Origin: Actinomadura livida
GTDB lineage: Bacteria; Actinomycetota; Actinomycetes; Streptosporangiales; Streptosporangiaceae
Direction: 5' to 3'
NCBI RefSeq assembly: GCF_014648675.1
Contig: NZ_BMRO01000008.1
Coordinates: 62,001-126,000 of the forward strand
DNA length: 64,000 bases
Each line of letters opens with the position of its first letter. Within the stretch, counting starts at the first letter, position 1. Below the pieces are notes generated by a model. That model had not been told where the DNA came from. It did no database searches and saw only the letters and a program-made list of their open reading frames with translations. Positions 14,844 through 23,407 of the stretch are shown piece after piece. The translations under genes were made by a program, and so were the position numbers.

Positions 14844-16157
14844 ATGACCCCGCGACGCGCGGATCCCGAGCCGGGGCCGACCGAGCCGGGCGCTCCCGAT
14901 CGCCTCGCGCGCCGGCTGGGCACCGGGGACGCGGTCGTCATCGGCCTGGGCTCGATGATCGGCGCCGGGGTGTTCACCGTGTACGGCCCGGCCGCCGCGG
15001 CGGCCGGCACGGGCCTGCTGCTCGGGCTGGCGCTGGCGGCGGCCGTCGCCTACTGCAACGCGGTGGCCTCGGCGCAGCTCGCGGCGGCCTATCCGACGTC
15101 GGGCGGCACCTACGTCTACGGCCGCGAACGGCTCGGCCACTGGTGGGGATTCGCCGCGGGGTGGGGGTTCGTGGTCGGCAAGACCGCCTCGTGCGCGGCG
15201 ATGGCGCTGACCTTCGCCGCCTACGCCGTCCCCGGCCCGGAGTGGGCGCGGCGGGCGGCGGCGATCGCCGCCGTGGCGGGCCTGGCCGCGCTCAACTACC
15301 GCGGCGTGGCCCGGACCGCGCTCGCCACCCGCGTCCTGGTCGCCACCAGCCTGACCGCACTGGCCGCCGTGGTGATCGCGATCGTCGCCGGGGACGGCGC
15401 GGGCGTGGACGGCCTCGGCGGCTGGTCCGCGCTGGGCACCGGTGGCGTCCACGGCGTGCTGCAAGCGGCCGGGCTGCTCTTCTTCGCCTTCGCCGGCTAC
15501 GCGCGCATCGCCACACTGGGGGAGGAGGTGCGCGACCCCCGGCGGACCATCCCCCGCGCCATCCCCATCGCCCTGTTCCTCACCGTGGCGGTCTACGCGG
15601 TCGTGGGCGTGGCCGTGCTGGCGGCGCTCGGCCCGGACCGGCTCGCGGGGGCGACCGCGCCGCTGACCGCCGCCGTCGAGGCCGCCGGCGCCGGTGCGCT
15701 GACCCCGGCGGTCCGCGCCGGAGCCGCGCTCGCGGCGCTCGGTGCGCTGCTGGCCCTGATCGCCGGCGTCGGCCGCACCGGGCTGGCGATGGCCCGCAAC
15801 CGCGACCTGCCCGGCCGGCTCGCCGCCGTCCACCCCCGCCACCGGGTGCCCCATCGCGCCGAGATCGCCGTCGCCGTCGCGGTCGGCGCGCTGGTCGCGG
15901 TCGCCGATCTGCGCGAGGTGATCGGGTTCTCCTCGTTCGGCGTGCTGGTCTACTACGCCATCGCCAACGCGGCCGCCTTCACCCAGCCCGCGAGCGACCG
16001 GCGCTGGCCGCGGGCGCTGAACGTGCTCGGCGCCGCGGGCTGCCTGACCTTGGCCGTCACCCTGCCGTGGAGTTCGGTCCTGGGCGCGACGGCCATGTTC
16101 GCCGTCGGCCTCATCGGCCGCAAGATCGTCCTGGTGCGGCGCGCCCGATCCGTGTGA
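14844..16157 (+). CDS. APC-family amino acid permease
   Basis: 437 aa with about 12 membrane helices. The N-terminal GTGDAVVIGLGSMIGAGVFTVYGPAA is the substrate-binding unwound helix 1 of the APC/LeuT fold (GSMIGAGVF), and FFAFAGYARIATLGEEVRDPRRTIPRAI is the conserved helix 6 and loop. It would import or exchange an amino acid or polyamine. GGGAGGG lies 7 bases before ATG 14844. Divergent from the ArsR-phosphatase gene across a shared operator, so its expression is likely tied to that sensor, an unusual pairing. Confidence 0.88.
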   Translation: MTPRRADPEPGPTEPGAPDRLARRLGTGDAVVIGLGSMIGAGVFTVYGPAAAAAGTGLLLGLALAAAVAYCNAVASAQLAAAYPTSGGTYVYGRERLGHWWGFAAGWGFVVGKTASCAAMALTFAAYAVPGPEWARRAAAIAAVAGLAALNYRGVARTALATRVLVATSLTALAAVVIAIVAGDGAGVDGLGGWSALGTGGVHGVLQAAGLLFFAFAGYARIATLGEEVRDPRRTIPRAIPIALFLTVAVYAVVGVAVLAALGPDRLAGATAPLTAAVEAAGAGALTPAVRAGAALAALGALLALIAGVGRTGLAMARNRDLPGRLAAVHPRHRVPHRAEIAVAVAVGALVAVADLREVIGFSSFGVLVYYAIANAAAFTQPASDRRWPRALNVLGAAGCLTLAVTLPWSSVLGATAMFAVGLIGRKIVLVRRARSV

Positions 16158-16163
16158 ACGCCC

Positions 16164-17138
16164 TCAGGACGGCGCTCCGTAGCGGGCGGCGATCGCGGCG
16201 GCGCGGTCGCGCAGGGCCGTGCGCAACCACTCCGGCTCCAGGGCTTCCGCGTCCGCGGCGAGTTGCCACAGCGCCCATCTGGCGTGCCGCGCGTCCTGGA
16301 AGGCCACTTCGAGCCGCAGCCGCCCGTCCGCGTCGGTGTCCTCGGCCCGGACGGCCAGCGCCGTGCCCGCCAGCTGCTCCCGCCGCGCCGGATCCAGCCG
16401 TACCAGGACGACGACCTGGTCGCCGCCGGTGCGGAACCGCGTGCTGCGCTCCTGCCAGGCCCGGTCCAGATCGACCCGGTCCGGCCGCTCGGCGGGTTCG
16501 TCGAGTTCCTCGGCGGCCAGCACCCGGGACAGCCGGTAGGTGCGGTCCGCGCCGGACCGCGTGGCCAGCAGGTAGCCCTGCTCGCGCACGGTGACCAGGC
16601 CGATCGGGTCCACCGTGCGCCACTTCGGGGCCTGGCCGACGGCCGCGTAGTGGACGCGCAGCTTGTGCCCGGCGAACACCGCGCGCCGGATCTCGGCCAC
16701 GACGGCGTCGGACACGTCCTCGGCGCCCTGCCGGCGTGAGAGGAGGTCGGTCTCGGGGTCGATGAGCAGCCGCTCGACCGCGCCGGCGGCGGTGTCCCGG
16801 TGGCCTTCGGGCAGCGCGTCCACCACCTTGAGCATGGCCGAGGCGAGCGCCGAGCCGAGCCCGAACGCCTGCGCGCCGCGCCGCGACCCGGCGACCAGCA
16901 GGGCGAGCGCCTCGTCGTGGTTCAGTCCGGTGAGCTCGGTCTGGAACCCGGGCAGCAGCGCGAAGCCGCCGTGCCGGCCCCGTTCGGCGTAGACGGGGAC
17001 GCCCGCCGCGGACAGCGCCTCGATGTCGCGCAGGACGGTGCGCGTGGACACCTCCAGCTCGCGGGCCAGCGCCGCCGCCGACAGCCGCCCGTGCCGGCGC
17101 AGCAGCAGCACCAGCGAGACCAACCGGTCGGCGCGCAT
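16164..17138 (-). CDS. WYL-domain transcriptional regulator (YafY type)
   Basis: 324 aa. N-terminal HTH_11 (MRADRLVSLVLLLRRHGRLSAAALARELEVSTRTVLRDIEALSAAGVPVYAERGRHGGFALLPG) and a WYL ligand-binding domain from about residue 140 (LRVHYAAVGQAPKWRTVDPIGLVTVREQGYLLATRS), then a C-terminal WCX-like part ending RWALWQLAADAEALEPEWLRTALRDR. Such proteins sense small molecules or nucleic acids. Divergent from RidA, which it likely regulates. Confidence 0.9.
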   Translation of the reverse strand: MRADRLVSLVLLLRRHGRLSAAALARELEVSTRTVLRDIEALSAAGVPVYAERGRHGGFALLPGFQTELTGLNHDEALALLVAGSRRGAQAFGLGSALASAMLKVVDALPEGHRDTAAGAVERLLIDPETDLLSRRQGAEDVSDAVVAEIRRAVFAGHKLRVHYAAVGQAPKWRTVDPIGLVTVREQGYLLATRSGADRTYRLSRVLAAEELDEPAERPDRVDLDRAWQERSTRFRTGGDQVVVLVRLDPARREQLAGTALAVRAEDTDADGRLRLEVAFQDARHARWALWQLAADAEALEPEWLRTALRDRAAAIAARYGAPS

Positions 17139-17151
17139 GCCAGAAAGCTAT

Positions 17152-17181
17152 CGAATACATGACAGAGGATGTCGTGATTCG
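17152..17181. promoter_or_regulatory. Imperfect inverted repeat upstream of WYL/RidA genes
   Basis: CGAAT...GACA-gagga-TGTC...ATTCG: outer 5-bp and inner 4-bp arms 13 bp upstream of the WYL start. The arms are offset by half a base, so symmetry is not exact. Candidate autoregulatory site. Confidence 0.35.
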
Positions 17182-17254
17182 TTGGGAGGCTCATCACGCG
17201 ACCGGAGCCGACGGGGTGATCGGCGCGCACTCACCGAATGGAGCGGATGTGGCG

Positions 17255-17650
17255 ATGGAGCGAACCGCGGTCAACCCGTGGGAGTGGTCGGCGGAGATGG
17301 GCTACAACCAGGGCGAGGTCGTCTCCGGGCACACCCGGACGCTGTACTGCGCCGGGCAGACCGCGATGAGCGACGAGGGCAAGCCCCAGCACGCCGGTGA
17401 CATGGCGGCGCAGGTGGCGCTGAGCATCGACAACCTGGAGGCCGTGCTCGGCGAGGCCGGCATGTCCCTCGGGAACCTGGTCCGGCTCAACGTCTACACG
17501 ACCGATGTCGATCTGCTCTTCCAGCACTACGGCGTCCTGGCGTCGCGGCTGGGCGCCGCGGGCGTGGCACCGCCCACCACGATGCTCGGCGTGACACGGC
17601 TGGCGCTCCCCGACCTGATGGTCGAACTGGAGGCGACCGCCGCCGCCTGA
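17255..17650 (+). CDS. RidA/YjgF family protein
   Basis: 131 aa, the usual RidA length when started at ATG 17255 (an in-frame GTG at 17249 is an alternative). Motifs: YNQGEVVSGHTRTLYCAGQTAMSDEGKPQHAGDMAAQVALSIDNLEAVLGEAGMSLGNLVRLNVYTTD and GVTRLALPDLMVELEATA. RidA proteins hydrolyse reactive enamine/imine intermediates. The Arg found before the end of active RidA (R105 type) is replaced around TRLALPDLMVE, so it may be a subfamily with another substrate. Followed by a strong terminator. Confidence 0.88.
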   Translation: MERTAVNPWEWSAEMGYNQGEVVSGHTRTLYCAGQTAMSDEGKPQHAGDMAAQVALSIDNLEAVLGEAGMSLGNLVRLNVYTTDVDLLFQHYGVLASRLGAAGVAPPTTMLGVTRLALPDLMVELEATAAA

Positions 17651-17657
17651 CGCCCCC

Positions 17658-17686
17658 GCCGCCTCCGGCGACCCGCCGGAGGCGGC
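17658..17686. terminator. Bidirectional hairpin terminator
   Basis: Perfect 13-bp GC-only stem (17658-17670 with 17674-17686) with a 3-base loop, between the convergent RidA and HAD stop codons. Confidence 0.8.
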
Positions 17687-17689
17687 CGG

Positions 17690-18421
17690 TCAGGCATTCG
17701 TGCGTGCGAGCCGGGCGGGGAGGTCGGTGAGCCGTTCGATGCGGAGCACCGTCCCTTCCGCCGCCGGTGACGGCCCCCCGGTGACGAAGTCGATCCCGCG
17801 ATCCAGCCAGATGCCGGTGAGCCCGGCGCGGGCGGCGGCGTTGACGTCGCTCTCCAGCATGTCGCCAACGTTGACGGCGTGCGCCGGGTCCGTCCCCATC
17901 GACCGGCAGGCGGCGGCGTAGGCGGCGGGCTTGGCCGCACCCAGCTCGGACGGCGTCAGGACGGCCTCGAAGAAGCCGAGCAGGCCGAAGCGGGCGAGCT
18001 TGGCGCGCTGCTGCTCAGGGTCACCGTTGGTGAGCACGGCCAGGCGCGGCCCTCCGGGAAGCCGTGCCAGAGCATCCAGGCAGGGCCGGACGTCGGGATA
18101 GCACCGCCAGGACTCCTCGAACACGCCGAGGTAGCGCTCGGCGATCCAGGCGTCCAGGAGGCCGGGGCTCTCCGGAACGGGCTCGCCGAGCATCGGCAGG
18201 AATGAGCGGACCCTGCGCCGGTGGTGCTCGGCGAAGGAGCACTCCCCGGCCAGGTACTCGCGCATGTGGCGGCCCTCCAGCGTCCACCACAGCGCCATCA
18301 GCTCCTCCGGCGGAGCCGCCGCGTCGGGCGCCGACCGGACGATCCGCCCGATCGCCTCCCACACCGCGCTCCGATGGTCGACCAGGGTGCCGTCCAGATC
18401 GAAGAAGACCACCTCTGCCAC
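17690..18421 (-). CDS. HAD-superfamily hydrolase
   Basis: 243 aa from the GTG at 18421. HAD motif I VVFFDLDGTLVDH (nucleophile and acid Asp), motif II LAVLTNGDP, motif III Lys in LGAAKPAAYAAA, and motif IV HAVNVGDMLESDVNAAARAGL. A helical cap sits between motifs I and II. Closest to YjjG/phosphoglycolate-type phosphatases; substrate not predictable. An upstream in-frame ATG at about 18466 would add a basic tail; HAD enzymes normally begin a few residues before motif I, so the GTG was preferred despite a weak ribosome site. Confidence 0.82.
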   Translation of the reverse strand: MAEVVFFDLDGTLVDHRSAVWEAIGRIVRSAPDAAAPPEELMALWWTLEGRHMREYLAGECSFAEHHRRRVRSFLPMLGEPVPESPGLLDAWIAERYLGVFEESWRCYPDVRPCLDALARLPGGPRLAVLTNGDPEQQRAKLARFGLLGFFEAVLTPSELGAAKPAAYAAACRSMGTDPAHAVNVGDMLESDVNAAARAGLTGIWLDRGIDFVTGGPSPAAEGTVLRIERLTDLPARLARTNA

Positions 18422-18493
18422 AGGACGATCATCTCGTGCCGCGATCCGCCGGCCGAGACCGACCATGGCACGAAGGGGGCGCCGGGTGAGTAT

Positions 18494-18533
18494 CTGAGTA
18501 GGAGTACTCAGCCGCACTGAGTAGCCGTGCTCA
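18494..18533. promoter_or_regulatory. Two copies of TGAGTA-N4-TRCTCA palindrome
   Basis: CTGAGTA-GGAG-TACTCAG (18494-18511) and TGAGTA-GCCG-TGCTCA (18518-18533) are two palindromes with the same spacing, about two helical turns apart, between the divergent HAD gene and the 50-aa/UbiA operon. Duplicate operators suggest cooperative repressor binding; the regulator is not evident nearby. Confidence 0.55.
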
Positions 18534-18567
18534 TGCGTCGCGAGCCGATCGGGGACATCGTCTGTGC

Positions 18568-18720
18568 ATGAACCGGCAACCGCCCAGCGAGGGCGTCCGC
18601 CTGCTGCTGACGGCGGGGGCGATCGTGCTGGCGGTCATCCTGGTCGTCACCGGGCTGGCGGTCATCGGCGGCATCCTCATCGCCGTCGCCGCCATGTCCA
18701 ATCTCGGGAGCAACAAGTGA
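18568..18720 (+). CDS. 50-aa single-helix membrane protein
   Basis: MNRQPPSEGVRLLLTAG then a single hydrophobic helix (AIVLAVILVVTGLAVIGGILIAVAAM) and SNLGSNK. Its stop overlaps the GTG start of the UbiA gene (GTGA), so they are translated together, which argues that the small ORF is real. No ribosome site of note before the ATG. It could be a partner of the UbiA enzyme; no family recognised. Confidence 0.6.
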   Translation: MNRQPPSEGVRLLLTAGAIVLAVILVVTGLAVIGGILIAVAAMSNLGSNK

Positions 18721-19739
18721 TCGCGCGCCCGCTCCTCCTCGTCCGCATGGCCCGCCCGCCGGTCATCGTCCTGCTGGGGATGTTCACCGCGACAGGGATG
18801 GCGCAGACGGGCCATGGCGAAGACCGCTTCCTGCTGGCCCGGGCCCTGGTCGTGGTCTTCGGGTTCCTGGTGTTCTCGGTGGCCTGCAACGACATCGCGG
18901 ACGTGCTCGTCGACCGGGTGAACCTGCCCGGCGATCCGGGACGCCCCCTGGTGACCGGCACCGCGCATCGCCGCGACATGGTCCTGGCCGGTGCCACCGC
19001 CGCCGCCCTGGCCTTGGCGGCGACCCTCACGCTGCACTGGCCCGCCACCCTGGTGACGGTTGCGGGCCTGGCCATCGGCGCCGCCTATTCGCTTCGCCCG
19101 CTCCGACTGGCCGCCCGCGGCGTGGTGGCGCCGCTGGTACTGCCGGCCTGCTACGTCGCCGTGCCCTATCTGGTGGGCATCTTCGCCGTGCGGGATTCGC
19201 TGCGGCCGGAGGACGTGCTGCTGCTCACCGGACTGTACGTCGGCTTCATCGGCCGGATCCTGCTCAAGGACTTCCGGGACGTCCGCGGCGACGAGATGTT
19301 CGGCAAACGGACGTTCCTGGTCCGGCACGGCCGCGGCTGGACCTGCTCGTTCAGCGCCTTCTGCTGGACGGCCGGAACGATCCTGCTGCTGGCGGCCGTC
19401 CGGCACCCCACGATCGAGCTGATCGCGGTCAACGCCGCATACCTGGCCGTCGCGCTCCTGCTCCTGCGCGCCCTGTCGACCGAGCGCGGCGCGCGCCGCG
19501 ACGAACACCTCATCGCCGCGATCGCCATCGTCGGCCGGGGGATCGTCCTCTCCGCCCTGGTCCACCTGGCCCTCACGAACGCCGGATGGCCCACCCCGCA
19601 GTACGCCGCGGTGATGATCACGCTCTCGGCCTGCCTGCTCGGGCTGGCGGCCGCGATGGCCCGCCGAGGCCCCCTGGCCGCCCCCTCCGGACGCGCGTCC
19701 GAGGCGGTCGGTGAGCGGAGGGTGGCCATCCGGAGTTAG
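18717..19739 (+). CDS. UbiA-family prenyltransferase
   Basis: 340 aa with 8-9 helices. The first Asp-rich motif NDIADVLVD (residues 58-66) and second LKDFRDVRGDE (about 185-195) bind Mg-prenyl diphosphate as in UbiA/MenA enzymes. It joins an isoprenoid chain to an acceptor in the membrane; acceptor unknown. No quinone or isoprenoid genes are adjacent, so quinone, heme and secondary-metabolite roles all remain open. Confidence 0.85.
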   Translation: MIARPLLLVRMARPPVIVLLGMFTATGMAQTGHGEDRFLLARALVVVFGFLVFSVACNDIADVLVDRVNLPGDPGRPLVTGTAHRRDMVLAGATAAALALAATLTLHWPATLVTVAGLAIGAAYSLRPLRLAARGVVAPLVLPACYVAVPYLVGIFAVRDSLRPEDVLLLTGLYVGFIGRILLKDFRDVRGDEMFGKRTFLVRHGRGWTCSFSAFCWTAGTILLLAAVRHPTIELIAVNAAYLAVALLLLRALSTERGARRDEHLIAAIAIVGRGIVLSALVHLALTNAGWPTPQYAAVMITLSACLLGLAAAMARRGPLAAPSGRASEAVGERRVAIRS

Positions 19740-19763
19740 CGCTGGAATGCCGGGGGTGCAGGG

Positions 19764-20801
19764 GTGGTTGGCTCTGGTGTGAAGAGCATCGGGTTTCTCT
19801 CGTTCGGTCACTGGAGCGACAGCGCGGGCTCGCGGACGCGGTCGGCGGCGGACGCGCTGCTGCAGTCGATCGACCTGGCCGTGGCCGCGGAGGAACTGGG
19901 CGCCGACGGCGCGTATTTCCGGGTTCACCACTTCGCCAGGCAGCTCGCGTCGCCGTTCGCGCTGCTGTCGGCGATCGGCGCGAAGACCTCGCGCATCGAG
20001 ATCGGCACCGGCGTGATCGACATGCGGTACGAGAACCCGATGTACTTCGCCGAGGACGCCGGAGCGGCCGACCTGATCTCCGGTGGACGGCTGCAGCTCG
20101 GCATCAGCCGCGGGTCGCCGGAGCAGGTCATCGACGGCTGGCGGTACTTCGGGTACGAGCCGGCCGAGGGCGAGACCGACGCCGACATGGCGCGCAGGCA
20201 CACCGAGGTCCTGCTCACGGTGCTGCAGGGCAAGGGCTTCGCCAAGCCCAACCCGCGGCCGATGTTCCCCAATCCGCCCGGACTGCTGCGCGTCGAGCCG
20301 CATTCGGAAGGGCTGCGCGAGCGCATCTGGTGGGGCTCGGGCTCCAACGCCACCGGCGTGTGGGCGGCCGAGCTCGGGATGAACCTGCAGAGTTCCACGC
20401 TCAAGGACGACGAGACGGGCGAGCCGCTGCACGTCCAGCAGCGCAAGCAGATCGAGGCGTACCGGCAGGCGTGGAAGGAGGCCGGTCACGAGCGCGAGCC
20501 GCGCGTGTCGGTCAGCCGCAGCATCTTCGCGCTGACCAGCGACCTGGACCGCGCCTACTTCGGCCGGAACACCGACGACAGCGACCACATCGGCATGATC
20601 GACGAGAAGACCAGGGCGATCTTCGGGCGCTCGTACGCGGCCGAGCCGGACGTGCTGGTCAAGCAGCTCGCCGAGGACGAGGCCATCCAGGCGGCGGACA
20701 CGCTGCTGCTCACCGTCCCCAACCAGCTCGGCGTGGACTACAACGCGCACGTCCTGGAGAACATCCTGACCCACGTGGCGCCGGAGCTCGGCTGGCGCTG
20801 A
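19764..20801 (+). CDS. LLM-class (luciferase-like) flavin-dependent oxidoreductase
   Basis: 345 aa TIM-barrel: VKSIGFLSFGHWSD, LGADGAYFRVHHFARQLASPFALLSAIGAKTSRIEIGTGVIDMRYENPMYFAEDAGAADLISGGRLQLGISRGSPEQVIDGW. These are hallmarks of bacterial luciferase-like monooxygenases, which use reduced flavin (FMNH2 or F420). GTG 19779 (VKSIGF) is an equally good start by family length. Stands alone, so the substrate is unknown. Confidence 0.88.
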   Translation: MVGSGVKSIGFLSFGHWSDSAGSRTRSAADALLQSIDLAVAAEELGADGAYFRVHHFARQLASPFALLSAIGAKTSRIEIGTGVIDMRYENPMYFAEDAGAADLISGGRLQLGISRGSPEQVIDGWRYFGYEPAEGETDADMARRHTEVLLTVLQGKGFAKPNPRPMFPNPPGLLRVEPHSEGLRERIWWGSGSNATGVWAAELGMNLQSSTLKDDETGEPLHVQQRKQIEAYRQAWKEAGHEREPRVSVSRSIFALTSDLDRAYFGRNTDDSDHIGMIDEKTRAIFGRSYAAEPDVLVKQLAEDEAIQAADTLLLTVPNQLGVDYNAHVLENILTHVAPELGWR

Positions 20802-20843
20802 CCCGGCGCCGGAGGCGTCCCGCCGGTCAGGCTTTCCGGGCGG

Positions 20844-21872
20844 TCAGGCTGTCCGGGCGGAGCCGGTGTCCGGGGCGCGGTAGAGCAGGCGCCGGAGCAT
20901 GTCGGTGATGGTGACGACGCCCAGCACCGACTCGCCCTCGGTGACCAGGGCGAGCTGGTTGCCGGTCCGGCGCATCCGGGCCAGCGCGGTGTAGACCGGG
21001 GTGTCGGCCTCGACCACGTGGGCCGGCCTGGTCAGGTGCGCGATCCCGGAGGTCTCGGGCTCGGTGAGGGTGTCCCGTACGTGCACCACCCGCCAGGCCG
21101 TGCCGGGCCCGGGCACCAGGATGCGCAGGTGGCCGGAGGCGTGGCCGGTGGCCTGGACCTCGGCCACGGTCGCGTCCGGGGGCACGGTGGTCGGTTCGGT
21201 GCCCGGTCTGACCAGGTCCCCGATGCGCAGGTTGCTCAGATCGAGGGCCTCGGACAGCTGGGCCGAGTATCCGGCGTCCAGGGCGCCGACGTTGGCCGAG
21301 TGCTCGACCAGGTGGCGCAGCGCGTCCGGGTCCTGCCCCGACTCCACCTGGTCGGCGGACTCGACGCCGACCTTGCGCAGGCACCAGTTCGCCGACTCGT
21401 TCAGCGCGCGCAGCAGCGGCCGGGTCAGCCGCATGAAGCCGCGCATCGGCAGCGCCAGCATCGTGGCCGACCGCTCCGGATGCGCGATCGCCCAGGACTT
21501 CGGCGCCATCTCCCCGACCACGAGATGCAGGAACGTCACGATGACCAGCGCCAGCGCGAAGCCCGCCGCGTCGGCGAACCATCCCGGCGCGTTCCACGAG
21601 CTGATCAGGGGAGTGAGCCAGTGGTGCACGGCCGGCTTGGTGATCGCGCCCAGGGCCAGCGTGCAGATCGTGATGCCGAGCTGGGCGCCGGCGAGCAGCA
21701 CCGTCAGCTCGGACGCGCTGCGCAGCGCCGCCCGAGCCGACCGGCTGGTGGGCGCGGCGTCCTCCAGCCGGTGGCGTTTGGCGGCGATGAGCGCGAACTC
21801 CACCGCGACGAAGAAGGCGCTGAGCGCGATGATGGCGACGGTGACGCCCAGGACCGCCCATGGGTTGCTCAT
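20844..21872 (-). CDS. CNNM/hemolysin-family transporter (DUF21 + CBS), second gene
   Basis: 342 aa. DUF21/CNNM membrane domain in the first 150 residues (AFFVAVEFALIAAKRHRLE; LLAGAQLGITICTLALGAITKP; FLHLVVGEMAPKSWAIAHPE), then a CBS pair ending VLGVVTITDMLRRLL. CorC/CNNM proteins are linked to Mg2+ or other cation export. It lacks the C-terminal CorC_HlyC domain found in its upstream partner, so the two may act as a heteromer. ATG overlaps the upstream stop (ATGA). Confidence 0.88.
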   Translation of the reverse strand: MSNPWAVLGVTVAIIALSAFFVAVEFALIAAKRHRLEDAAPTSRSARAALRSASELTVLLAGAQLGITICTLALGAITKPAVHHWLTPLISSWNAPGWFADAAGFALALVIVTFLHLVVGEMAPKSWAIAHPERSATMLALPMRGFMRLTRPLLRALNESANWCLRKVGVESADQVESGQDPDALRHLVEHSANVGALDAGYSAQLSEALDLSNLRIGDLVRPGTEPTTVPPDATVAEVQATGHASGHLRILVPGPGTAWRVVHVRDTLTEPETSGIAHLTRPAHVVEADTPVYTALARMRRTGNQLALVTEGESVLGVVTITDMLRRLLYRAPDTGSARTA

Positions 21873-23254
21873 CGGTCCGTCTCCTCACGGCCGGCCGCGG
21901 CCCCGGTGGGCTCGGTGGTGACGTGCAGCCGGATCGATGAGGGCACGTGGTTGTCGACTTCGAGCACCGTCACGTGCACGAACCGGACGGACGGCTCGTC
22001 GCTGTGCGCGAGGTCGGCCGGGTCGGGCGGGAGTTCGATGTCCAGTTCGGCGCCGACCTCGGGAAGCGCGCCGTACTCGGCGATCACCAGGCCGGCGATG
22101 GTCTCGTAGTCGCCCTCGGGCAGCCGGTGGTCGATGGTGCGCTCGACCTCGTCGATGTGGAAGCCGCCCGGGATTATCCAGGCCGCCCCGTCGGCGAGCG
22201 CCGCGGGTTCGGCGACGTCGGCGTCGTGCTCGTCGGTGATCTCGCCGACGAGTTCCTCGGCGAGGTCCTCCAGGGTGAGGATGCCGGCGAAGCCGCCGAA
22301 CTCGTCGATGACGCAGGCCAGCTGGGTGCTGTCGTCCGCCAGCCGGTCCAGTGCGGTCGGCAGCGCCATCAGCGTGGGCACGACGGTGGCCGGACGCATG
22401 ATCGAACTGATCGGGGCCGCGGGATCGGCGGCGGTCAGCACGTCGTCCAGGTGCGCGACGCCGGCCACGTGCTCCTCGCCGTCCAGGACGGGATAGCGCG
22501 AGTGCCCGGTGCTCATCGCGCGCCTGACCTCGCCGATGGGCGTGGTGTCGTCCACGGTGTCGACCTGCGCTCTGGGGATCATGGCGTGCTCGACGTCCCG
22601 GCGCGGGAAGTCCAGGATGCGGTCCAGCAGGATCGACAGGTCCGCCGGCAGGTCGCCGCTGCGCCGGGAGTCGGCGACGATGTGCGCCAGGTCCCGCTCG
22701 GTCGCCGAGTGCTCCACGTCGTGCACCGGCTCGATCCGCAGCACCCGCAGCAGCAGGTTCGACGACTGGTCGAACACCCAGATGAGCCAGCCGAACACCT
22801 TCAGGTAGAGGAGCGTCGACCGCGACAGCCATCGCGCGACCGGTTCGGGGCGCGCGATGGCCAGGTTCTTGGGGAACAGCTCGCCGAACACCATCTGCAC
22901 CAGGGTCGACAGCCCCAGGGCCAGCACGGTGCCCGCGGCCACGCCCACGCCGGTGGAGACGCCGGCCCCGCCGAGGATGTCGCCGAAGGCCCGGCCGACC
23001 AGCGGTTCGGCGACGTAGCCGACGAGCAGCCCGGTCACCGTGATGCCGAGCTGCGCGCCGGACAGCATGAACGAGGTGCGGCGGGTGACCCGCAGCGCAC
23101 GGGCGGCGCCCCCGTCACCGGCGCCCGCCCGCGCCTGCAGGCGGGACCGGTCCACCGCCATGTAGGCGAACTCCTGGGCGACGAAGTAGCCGGTCAACGC
23201 GGTGATGAGCAGGATCACCGCCACGCCCAGGACGAGTGACAGCAGAGTGATCAA
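21869..23254 (-). CDS. CNNM/hemolysin-family transporter (DUF21 + CBS + CorC_HlyC), first gene
   Basis: 461 aa. DUF21 membrane domain (VAQEFAYMAVDRSRLQARA; LSGAQLGITVTGLLVGYVAEP; QMVFGELFPKNLAIARPEP), CBS pair (HAMIPRAQVDTVDDTTPIGEVRRAMSTGHSRYPVLDGE; LACVIDEFGGFAGILTLEDLAEELVGEI) and a C-terminal CorC_HlyC domain (PGGFHIDEVERTIDHRLPEGDYETIAGLVI). Paired with the downstream paralogue in one operon. The TTG start follows GGGCGGGAC. The 153 bp upstream hold its promoter; I do not recognise a Mg2+ riboswitch there. Confidence 0.9.
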   Translation of the reverse strand: MITLLSLVLGVAVILLITALTGYFVAQEFAYMAVDRSRLQARAGAGDGGAARALRVTRRTSFMLSGAQLGITVTGLLVGYVAEPLVGRAFGDILGGAGVSTGVGVAAGTVLALGLSTLVQMVFGELFPKNLAIARPEPVARWLSRSTLLYLKVFGWLIWVFDQSSNLLLRVLRIEPVHDVEHSATERDLAHIVADSRRSGDLPADLSILLDRILDFPRRDVEHAMIPRAQVDTVDDTTPIGEVRRAMSTGHSRYPVLDGEEHVAGVAHLDDVLTAADPAAPISSIMRPATVVPTLMALPTALDRLADDSTQLACVIDEFGGFAGILTLEDLAEELVGEITDEHDADVAEPAALADGAAWIIPGGFHIDEVERTIDHRLPEGDYETIAGLVIAEYGALPEVGAELDIELPPDPADLAHSDEPSVRFVHVTVLEVDNHVPSSIRLHVTTEPTGAAAGREETDR

Positions 23255-23407
23255 CTGTGTCCCGCCCGCGGGTCACCGACCAGGGCCGTGACGGGATCGA
23301 AATTGTGGTTCATGGGCCTCTCTGGGGCGGATCATCTCTCCCAACGACGAACTACCTGGTCAGGTTCCGGTTCAAACGTTTCACCCGCGGGGGAGGCCCG
23401 GCCGGTC

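Noticed and set aside
23255..23407. Mg2+ riboswitch (M-box) upstream of the CNNM genes
   Set aside because: The context is suggestive, but I do not see the conserved M-box segments.
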